Source of the DNA: Aureococcus anophagefferens
Taxonomy: Eukaryota; Sar; Pelagophyceae; Pelagomonadales; Pelagomonadaceae
Direction: 5' to 3'
NCBI RefSeq assembly: GCF_000186865.1
Contig: NW_008705571.1
Span: 752,658 to 766,749 of the forward strand
Length of the DNA: 14,092 nucleotides
The notes under the pieces were generated by a model that saw only the letters and a program-made list of their open reading frames with translations, did no database searches and had not been told where the DNA came from. Shown here piece by piece: positions 1 to 6,296 of this stretch (within the stretch, counting starts at the first letter, position 1; every line of letters begins with the position of its first letter). The position numbers were made by a program, and so were the translations under genes.

Positions 1-600
1 GACGCGCGAACGCTCCCGGCCCCGGCCCGAAGAAGACGTTCCCGACGACCGCGTCCGCGCCGGCCGCGCGACCTCGGCGGCCGCCCCGGCCGACATCCAC
101 CGTCTCGACAGCCCGGGACGACCCGCCCGCGCCCCGCCGACGACCGCCAGCCGACCCGGGCCGCGCCGACGACGCCCCGGGCCCGCTTCCGGCTTCGTGC
201 GACCGCCTCGGGGCCGAACGCCCGGCTCGCGGCGTCTGCGACCGGCTCCCGGCGCCCGGATGCGCCTGGCGCGCCGCCCATGGTACCGCCTCGCCGCGGA
301 ACGAGTCCGAACGCTGCGAGACCCGGACGCGGGAGCCGCGCGCCCGCTCCGGGCGTCGTTCGACCGCCCCGGGGCCGGCCGCCCGACCCGCGGAGTCTGC
401 GACCGGCTCCGGGCGCTCCGGTGGGCGCGCTGCGCCGCCCATGGTACCGCCTCGCCGCGGAACGCCTCGGACCGCCGCGAGACCCGGACGCGGGAGCCGC
501 GCGCCCGCTCCGGGCCCCGCGTCGACCGCCCCGGGGCGACGCGTCGCGACGACCCTTCGCCCGCGCAATTAACCTACTTTCTCCGAGTTTTAGAGCCCTC
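1..600. other. GC-rich non-coding block, no supported gene
   Basis: No believable gene is seen here. The open frames are Arg/Pro/Ala-rich, differ between the repeat copies because the repeat period is not a multiple of three, and match no recognised domain. The right end (about 565-600) is noticeably more AT-rich than the rest and probably lies in the 3' flank of the minus-strand gene that ends at 670. A short inverted repeat (CCTC, CTAA loop, GAGG) lies near 597-608. Confidence 0.6.
178..536. repeat. Degenerate 161-bp tandem repeat, about two full copies plus ends
   Basis: A unit beginning CGACCGCC(T/C)CGGGGCC occurs at 200 and 361, and its first part recurs at 523, giving periods of 161 and 162 bp. 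The motif CCCATGGTACCGCCTCGCC is identical in both full copies, with its ATG at 280 and 441, and is followed by nearly identical sequence (GACCCGGACGCGGGAGCCGC). A degenerate partial copy appears to precede position 200. The period is not a multiple of three, so it is not a coding repeat. It reads as a minisatellite or a fragment of a larger array that may continue outside the window. Confidence 0.8.
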
Positions 601-669
601 CTAAGAGGTAGACGCGCGCGCGGGTCGAGGGCCAAGTCCCTCCGCCGTACATCTTTTAGAGCGGGACGT

Positions 670-1635
670 CTAGGTGACGGCGAGCTTCGCCCAGCGGTCG
701 AGGTGCGAGCCCAAAAAGAACGCGTCCGACGTCGACGCCGCGGCGCGCGGCGACTTGAGCGGGAAGCTGCGGTTCGCGACGACGTGGTTCTTGACCCAGC
801 CGTGGATGTTGTCCGCGAGCAGCACGCGCACGGCGCCGTTCTCCGCGTCGAGGACGAGCGCGCGCCACGGAAACGACGCGCGCAGCGCGAGGAAGCCGTC
901 GTCGTCGATTCGGTGGGCGTTGACCCGGAGCGCCGCCGGGTCGTCGAAGGGCGGCCGGCCCGGGGGGGCCCCGCGCCGCGTCCGTCGCCCGCGCGCCGCG
1001 GCGTCCGCCGACGGCGCGACGACGACGTCGTAGCCGCCGGCCGATTCGACGCTCGCGACGCGCAGCAGCGAGAGCCGGTTCACGTAGCGGGCGTTGGACG
1101 TCGTCGGCGGCAGGCAGCGCGGCACGCGGAGGTGGTCCGTGACGAGCGTCGCGGCCGCCGCCTCGGTGAGCGACAGCGACTCGATCCGCGGCGCGAAGCC
1201 GCCGACGGAGCTGATCGTCGCGGCGCGCCACATGGGCCGCCGCGCCCACTTGCTCGTCGCCTCGAGGTTGACCATGTCCGCCACGGACGTGAGGGACGCG
1301 GCGACGCGGAGCTGCACGTCGAGCGGCGCCCCGAGCGCGCTGAAGAACGACGGCGGCCCCGCCGCCGGCGCCGCGTCGTCGGGCGCCTCGTCGTGAAGCG
1401 ACGCCGCCATGGCCTGCGAGAGCTGCCGCGCCTCGTCCGCGCGCCCGTCGTGCGACAAGGTGCCGCGGTCCGCAGCCGCCGGCGCCAGGGGGTTTGTGTC
1501 ATCGGAGGCGTACGAGTACCCGGACGCCGCGCTCCACAAACTGTCGGAACGGATGCGCTGGTCCGTCGGCGTCATCGAGGAAGCGCTCGCCGCCGAGTTC
1601 TCCCGCGGGCGCGGCTCCGAACGGCGCCACTCCAT
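670..1635 (-). CDS. UIM and F-box-like protein, 321 aa, single exon
   Basis: This is a predicted 321-residue soluble protein. Residues 1-66 are Ser/Ala-rich and probably disordered. Residues 68-84 (DEARQLSQAMAASLHDE) fit the ubiquitin-interacting motif: acidic cluster, Leu72, Ala75, Ser79, Asp82. Residues 104-140 (starting PLDVQLRVAASL, then NLEATSKWARR and MWR) resemble an F-box: a Leu-rich helix, an SK-W turn and a closing Trp. If both hold, it would be a substrate adaptor of an SCF-type ubiquitin ligase that can also bind ubiquitin. The C-terminal half has no motif I recognise. The ATG at 1635 is the first in frame; the stop is at 670-672. It is head-to-head with the PDZ gene. Balanced composition favours this strand over the Arg-rich frames opposite. 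The F-box call is from pattern only. Confidence 0.66.
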   Translation of the reverse strand: MEWRRSEPRPRENSAASASSMTPTDQRIRSDSLWSAASGYSYASDDTNPLAPAAADRGTLSHDGRADEARQLSQAMAASLHDEAPDDAAPAAGPPSFFSALGAPLDVQLRVAASLTSVADMVNLEATSKWARRPMWRAATISSVGGFAPRIESLSLTEAAAATLVTDHLRVPRCLPPTTSNARYVNRLSLLRVASVESAGGYDVVVAPSADAAARGRRTRRGAPPGRPPFDDPAALRVNAHRIDDDGFLALRASFPWRALVLDAENGAVRVLLADNIHGWVKNHVVANRSFPLKSPRAAASTSDAFFLGSHLDRWAKLAVT

Positions 1636-1741
1636 CCCAGACCGCTCGAGCTCGGCTACCCTCTCTCGAGCTCTAAGGTGACATCTTCAATACATCTGCA
1701 CCACCAACTCAATATACCCGGCAAGCAATGGAGCCCGCAGT
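1636..1741. promoter_or_regulatory. Short divergent promoter region (F-box-like / PDZ genes)
   Basis: These 106 bp separate two start codons on opposite strands, so they should hold both promoters. The region is clearly more AT-rich than its flanks, with AATATA at 1711-1716 as the only TATA-like stretch. CTCGAGCTC, itself made of overlapping palindromes, occurs twice, at 1645-1653 and 1665-1673 (20 bp apart), which could be a paired binding site. The promoter role is inferred from gene arrangement. Confidence 0.5.
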
Positions 1742-1745
1742 ATGA
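1728..1745 (+). other. Five-codon upstream ORF, or alternative first exon, at the PDZ gene start
   Basis: ATG at 1728 has a better start context (G at -3, G at +4) than the ATG at 1742, but runs only five codons before TGA at 1743-1745, which overlaps the downstream ATG. It may be an upstream ORF that damps translation. Alternatively, GTATGA at 1740 is a good 5' splice site, so 1728 could be the true start spliced into exon 1. The sequence does not decide. Confidence 0.45.
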
Positions 1746-4635
1746 CGCCGGCCGTGGCGCGCGGTCCGCGGACGGAGAGTCCGGCAGCGCCGTCGCCAGC
1801 GGCACAACAATGGCGGCCGGGGATGCGGCGTCCGAGCGCGCCTCGCGGTGCAAAGCCGGCGTCGCCCACTCCGAAGAAGATGAGCCCTGACAAAGCACCA
1901 CCACCGAGCCCCGAGCGCGCGGCGGTGGAGCCGCAGGTCGAGCGCGCGGCGAAGAGCGCGACCAAAGGGTGGAGTTGGCGGCGCAAGGGCAGCCCGGCGA
2001 ATCGAAAGGAGAGCCTCGACTGGTCGTCCACCATCAAGTTCCGGGCCGACGGCGCGGCGACAAAAGCCACCAACGCCGCCAAGAACCAGCAGCCACCAAA
2101 CACGACGCCTCCGGAAGCGGAGCGGTCCACCGGCGGCTCGTTCTGGGCGAGGAACGGCGCGGCGATCCGCCGCTACACGGCGGAGAAGCGCCAGAAGGCC
2201 GCGCTGCTGAAGATCCGGTAGATTCCCGCGTCCCGCGCGACGGCGGACAACACGCGCGTCATTCTAGGCACGCGACGGGCTACGACGACCTCGAGAAGGC
2301 CATGAAGCGCGAGCGGCGCGACTTCCACCGCGATCTCTCGCGCACGCCGACGGGTGACGCGTCGATTCCGGCGTCCCACCCCCTACGCGCGCGACACAAA
2401 CACCACCGCCACGACAGGTCGGCGAAGCTCCAGCGCGACTTCCGCGAGAAGCTGCGGACCATGCTCCTGGCGCACATCGGCGCCATGCGCGAGGAGGGCC
2501 TCGTCTTCGAGCACGTCTTCGAGGAGCGGCGCCTGGGCATCCACATCGCGCTCGCGCGCTACGGGGACGAGGGCCGCGAGTTCATCCAGATCGACGGCAC
2601 GGAGCCCTTCTGCGACCTCTACCCCGGCCCGCTGAAGCCCACGGACGAGCTCATCGCCTACGACGACACGATCATCGTCGAGCCGCGGACGACGTCCTTC
2701 GACAAGCTCCGCGACGCCATCGCCCACTCGCCGCGGCCGCTCAAGCTCACGTTCATCGAGGGCGAGCGGCGCGACGAGGCCTTCCGGGAGCAGGAGGAGC
2801 GGCGGTCCATGGCGCGGAACGACGTGCGCATCCGCTGCAACCGCGAGGCGCTCGCGGCCGCGCACGCGGCGCAGGTCGTCGCGCACGCCGACGCCCACGG
2901 CCGCGTCAACGCGTCCTGCGATGCCGCGCTCCACAGCATCGTCGAGCCCGTGGCGCTGCGCCACGCGGCCGAGCTCCCGGCGGCGCACCACGACGGCCTC
3001 CGCCACGAGAGCGTGCGCCGCGCGCGCCGCGCGCGCGACGCGGCGGTCCAGGCCGCGGTCCACGCCGACGAGGCCACGGACCACTGGCTCGCGTCGCGGC
3101 TCGTCCTGTCGCTCGACGACGACGACGACGACGACGCGCTCGCGGGCGCGGAGCCGCCCGACGACGACGACGACGTCGACGTCGAGTACGCGGGCGCGCT
3201 CCTGCCCGCCGTCGGCGCCGCCGACGACCCGGGCCTCGCGGCCGCGGCCGCGCCCTTCTTCGGCCCGCCGCCGCCGCCGCCCCGGCCGGCGCCGCCGCCG
3301 ACGTCGCGGCCGCGGTCGCCGCTCCTCGCGCCGCGGAAGGCGCCGTCCGTGGCCAGGGCCGAGCGGGCCGTCGCGCGGCTCGAGCGGGCGCTCGACGACG
3401 CCGACGGCGCCCTGGCGACGCCGGCGCGGCGCCGGCCCGCGCCGAGCGTGCCCGTGACGCACTCGGCGACGTGGCAGCGCGTCCTCGAGGCCGCCGCGCC
3501 GACGACGCCCCGGACCTGGCAGGCGACGCTCGAGGGCGCGGACCCGGCGCTCGCGCCGCCGCAGTCGCCCTGGTTCGCGGCGCAGGCCGGGCCGGACGTG
3601 CCGCCGTCGCCCGAGCCCTGGTCCAAGGCCCTCGGCCTCGCGACGCCCGACGCGCGCGCGCCCGCGGCGCTCGCGCCGCACGAGCGGTCCCAGCTCTTCC
3701 CGCCGTCGCCCTTCGCATCCCAGCGCGGCGTCACGCTCACCGCGCTCTCGCCCGTCGAGGACCTCGACGACGTCCGCGCGCGCGCGGCGCGGCCGGGCGA
3801 CGGCGACGACTCGCCGCCGCCGCCGCCGCCGCCCGCGGTCCGGCCGCCGCCGCCGCCGCCGCCCGTCGCGGCGTCCGCCCCGGCGAGCGCCGCGGCGTCC
3901 GCCGCCCCGGCGAAGCCCGCGCGGCAGACCTGCGCCTGCGACGACTGCGCGCAGCTCCGGCTCAAGATCGAGCGCGTCGCCGCGGACGCCGTCTCCGCGG
4001 CCGCGGTCGCGCGCATCGCCGCGCGGCACGCCGTCGAGCGGCGGCTCCGCGGCGACCGCCAGCGCGCCGCGGCGGCCAAGGTCCTCGCCTACTTCCACGC
4101 GACGGGCGCCGGCTGCCAGCCGGACATGCGCGCGTCGTTCTCCTGGTGCGAGCGGTCCGCGGAGCTCTCCGTCGAGGCCGACGTCGCGGCCGTCGAGATG
4201 CACTTCGCGCAGCCCTTCTTCCCGCCCCAGGACCGGGCGTCGCGCCTCAAGCGCATGTCGGCGCAGTTCGCGCACCTGCGCGCCGCGAAGCGTCGCGCGG
4301 GCGCCTTCGACGCCGTCGCCGCGATCGGCGTCGAGGAGGACGACGACGACGCGCCCACCTGCGGCGACGGCTTCCGCGCCGCGGCGCCCTCGACGCCGAC
4401 GAAGATCCGCTACGACGACTCGGGGGACGACTCGGGCGACGACGGCGGGCGCGCGACGCCCCCGCCGGCGCGCGCGGCGCGCGCGCCCGCCGCGTCGAGG
4501 GAGCCCGTCACCTACGAGGAGGCGACGGCGTTCGCGCGCATCCGCGTCGAGGAGGACGGCCGCTCGCCCCGGGCCGCCGCCGAGGAGGAGGACGGGCTGC
4601 CGGGCCAGTGCCTCCTCCCGTGGTCGTCGCCCTAA
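1742..4635 (+). CDS. PDZ-domain scaffold-like protein with Trp repeats and one Sel1-like repeat, 947 aa, two exons
   Basis: Exons 1742-2217 and 2268-4635 join in frame through a split Arg codon (residue 159). Exon 1 encodes a basic, Pro/Ser/Ala-rich region. Residues about 236-323 form a PDZ-like domain: RLGIHIAL stands for the carboxylate-binding GLGF loop, followed by FIQIDG, DELIAYDD and a final helix and strand ending LKLTFIEG. PDZ domains bind C-terminal peptides and assemble complexes. Next come a charged helical region, Asp runs (about 440-465), Pro runs (about 493 and 675-692), four Trp-centred repeats (Trp561, 576, 594, 610), a CACDDC motif (Cys714, 716, 719) and one Sel1-like repeat (about 762-797). 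There is no signal peptide or membrane segment. I do not recognise the whole architecture. The start could instead be 1728 by splicing, or Met28 or Met47. Confidence 0.8.
2218..2267 (+). other. Intron of the PDZ gene, 50 bp, GT-AG
   Basis: The upstream frame hits TAG at 2219-2221, while the protein-like sequence continues in another frame. Removing GTAGAT...ATTCTAG restores one frame (CG|G Arg, then HATGYDDLEK), which is the frame carrying the PDZ domain. Boundaries are canonical and the length fits the other introns here. Confidence 0.85.
3472..3650 (+). repeat. Four Trp-centred protein repeats in the PDZ protein
   Basis: Trp561 (TWQRVLEAAAP), Trp576 (TWQATLEGADP), Trp594 (PWFAAQAGP) and Trp610 (PWSKALGLATP) are spaced 15, 18 and 16 residues apart in a Pro/Ala-rich linker. 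The shared pattern is T/P-W, then a short amphipathic stretch, then Pro. They resemble tandem short linear binding motifs; the partner is unknown. Confidence 0.6.
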
Positions 4636-4719
4636 GGAAACTCTGTGTCGGCGCGCGACGCTACCTCGCTCGCGCACCAGCTCCACACGAAGCGCCAGTA
4701 CCGGCACTTCCACGTCAAG

Positions 4720-4813
4720 TTGCGCGCGGGCGAGTCGTGCTTGGCCTTGGCGTCGCCGTCGCCGCGTTCCGCTCCGTGCCGACCTTCGCGGTCTGGTGCC
4801 TCGCGTTCTTGAA
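4720..4813 (+). repeat. Direct repeat, copy 1 (94 bp)
   Basis: The first 28 bp (beginning TTGCGCGCGGGCGAGTCGTG) are identical to 6147-6174, and the 24 bp beginning GCCGACCTTCGCGGTCTGG match copy 2 exactly. This copy has 18 extra bp in the middle. It lies upstream of the MYND gene, in the same orientation as copy 2. Confidence 0.9.
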
Positions 4814-4965
4814 CGAGATGCCCGCCTGGCGCAAGCCCGACGAGGCCGCCAAGGGGGGCATGGAGAACGACATGAGCGCGATGCTCTAGGCATTCCTACG
4901 GCTAAAGGGGTGGGCTCAGCCCCGGGAGAAGATTTTGAGCGATTTTGCCTCGCCATCGTATCGAG

Positions 4966-5017
4966 GCTCAGACGAGGAGACGATCGCTGCCGCTCAGACG
5001 AGGAGACGATCGCCGCC
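4966..5017 (+). repeat. 26-bp tandem duplication before the MYND start
   Basis: Two adjacent 26-bp units (GCTCAGACGAGGAGACGATC, then GCTGCC or GCCGCC) differ at one base. Both can be read SDEETIAAA but in different frames, since 26 is not a multiple of three. It probably lies in the 5' untranslated region. Confidence 0.9.
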
Positions 5018-5041
5018 GCGAAGTCACGCAAACGCAGAGTC

Positions 5042-6094
5042 ATGTCGTGGCGGGAGAAGAAGTTGGAGTATGAGAATCGCATGGCCCGAGCGAGGGGCAA
5101 AAAACTCGACACTCTCAAGACCTGCACGATCTGCGGCGCCGACAAGGCCAAGGCCTGCAAAGGGTGCGCCACGACGGCCTACTGTTCGACTAACTGCCAA
5201 CGCATCGACTGGCGCGACCGGGGCCACCGGAAGGTCTGCAAGAAGATCCAGGCCGCGGAGGCGGCGCGGGACGAGGCGCCGACGCCCCCGTCGCCGCCGC
5301 GGGACGTGTTCTACGGCCCCGCGCCGCGGTCGCACGCCGACGAGGTCCGCGCGCGCATCGCCGCGGAACACGAGGCCGCTCGTGCCCGGCGCGAGGCGAA
5401 CCCGGAGCGGGAGCCGCTGTCTGCGCGGTACGGGTCGCGGTGCCCGATCTGCCTCGAGGAGTGGGACGTGAATACTCCGGGCGTGTTTCGCGTCTGTTGC
5501 TGCCGAAAGGTCTGCCGATCGTGCGAGGGAAAGATCGAAGCCGCGTGTCCCCTCTGTCGTGTACCGCGCTCAAAGACCAATGCGGAGGAGCTCGCGCGTC
5601 TTCGCCGCCATGTAGAGAACGAGGTGCCGGAAGCGATTACGGCTTCGGGAGATGCGTACTGCGAAGGTCGGTTGGGCCTCGTGAAATCCGATAAGAAAGC
5701 CGCAAAGATTTACCAGCGCGCCGCGGAGCTCGGCGACGTGGACGCGATGGTATTCCTTGGGGAATTGTACGAGCGTGGAAGTGGCGTCAAGCTGGACAAG
5801 AAGAAGGCGATGAAGCTGTATCGTCCGGCCGCGGACCGGGGCCACGCAGACGCGCAGACCCATGTAGGGATTTTACTTGATTCTGAGCAGAAATTTGAAG
5901 AGGCGTTCCGGTACTTCGCGCTCGCGGCGGATCAAGGCAAAACCGCTGCAGAGATTCTCCTTGGCTGCTATTTCAGGGACGGAGAAGGCACGGAAGTCGA
6001 CCTCGGCAAAGCCAGGTACTGGTTCGAGCGCGCCGCTGCCAAGGGCAACGAGTTAGCTGAAGAGGCCCTCGCGGACCTCGACGCGCGAGTATAA
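5042..6094 (+). CDS. MYND zinc finger + RING-like + Sel1-repeat protein, 350 aa
   Basis: Single exon, starting at MSWREKK (G at -3); the frame is open further upstream but has no ATG there. Residues 28-66 form a complete MYND finger: CTIC, CKGC, YC, C52, H62 and C66, a Zn2+-binding protein-interaction module. Residues 134-172 form a RING-like zinc site (CPIC, CCC, CRSC, CPLC) in which the usual His is not evident and Cys may replace it; RING proteins commonly act as ubiquitin E3 ligases. Residues about 195-345 hold roughly four Sel1-like repeats (for example AAELGDVDAMVFLGELYERG), a helical scaffold for protein binding. The likely role is an adaptor or ubiquitin ligase in cytoplasm or nucleus; no substrate can be named. 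The 3' half uses clearly more A/T-ending codons than the neighbouring genes. The stop TAA is followed at once by TAG. Confidence 0.9.
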   Translation: MSWREKKLEYENRMARARGKKLDTLKTCTICGADKAKACKGCATTAYCSTNCQRIDWRDRGHRKVCKKIQAAEAARDEAPTPPSPPRDVFYGPAPRSHADEVRARIAAEHEAARARREANPEREPLSARYGSRCPICLEEWDVNTPGVFRVCCCRKVCRSCEGKIEAACPLCRVPRSKTNAEELARLRRHVENEVPEAITASGDAYCEGRLGLVKSDKKAAKIYQRAAELGDVDAMVFLGELYERGSGVKLDKKKAMKLYRPAADRGHADAQTHVGILLDSEQKFEEAFRYFALAADQGKTAAEILLGCYFRDGEGTEVDLGKARYWFERAAAKGNELAEEALADLDARV

Positions 6095-6296
6095 TAGCCT
6101 AAACCATCTTTACGCCGCGTCGTCGCCCGAGCCCGAGATGCTGCGCTTGCGCGCGGGCGAGTCGTGCTTGGCCTCTCCGCGCCGCCGCCGACCTTCGCGG
6201 TCTGGTGCCTGGCGTTCCTGAATGCGAAGCCCGAAGGACGACGACGTTTCGAATCTATACGCGGCGCGAAGCGGATCGGAGGGGGACGCGCGGCGA
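6095..6296. other. Convergent intergenic spacer, MYND and NEK genes
   Basis: Both gene 3' ends face this 202-bp gap, which therefore holds both 3' untranslated ends. It contains repeat copy 2 (6147-6222). No AATAAA signal is seen. The plus-strand frame of the MYND gene is open after its TAA-TAG stops until TGA at 6314-6316. Confidence 0.7.
6147..6222 (+). repeat. Direct repeat, copy 2 (76 bp)
   Basis: Same orientation as copy 1 at 4720-4813, with start-to-start distance 1,427 bp, so the two copies bracket the MYND gene. It lacks 18 bp present in copy 1. The three base differences in the shared right end are all silent in one plus-strand frame (TFAVWCLAFLN in both copies). Confidence 0.9.

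Larger units (their letters stand above)
4636..5041. other. Spacer between PDZ and MYND genes with a direct-repeat copy and possible gene remnant
   Basis: No complete gene is supported. The spacer contains repeat copy 1 (4720-4813), a plus-strand open tail that runs from the repeat to TAG at 4887-4889 and includes MPAWRKPDEAAKGG, and a 26-bp tandem duplication (4966-5017). From about 4890 the composition becomes less GC-rich and stays so across the MYND gene. The last 100 bp are probably the MYND gene's 5' untranslated region and promoter. Confidence 0.55.

Noticed and set aside
280..1890. 536-aa plus-strand open frame across the repeat block and the F-box-like gene
   Set aside because: Arg/Pro-rich with no domain, begins inside a frame-shifting tandem repeat, and is antisense to a better-composed gene. 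Long open frames are expected by chance at this GC content.
3471..4889. 472-aa plus-strand frame overlapping the PDZ gene
   Set aside because: Most of it is an Arg/Ala-rich shadow of the PDZ frame. Only the last part (from about 4719) is interesting, and it is reported with the direct repeat.
2383..5172. 929-aa minus-strand open frame
   Set aside because: Antisense shadow of the PDZ gene: Arg/Val/Gly-rich, no motif, and it runs through two unrelated genes.
4720..6222. The repeat-bracketed MYND segment as an autonomous transposon
   Set aside because: No transposase, reverse transcriptase, terminal inverted repeats or clear target duplication was seen.
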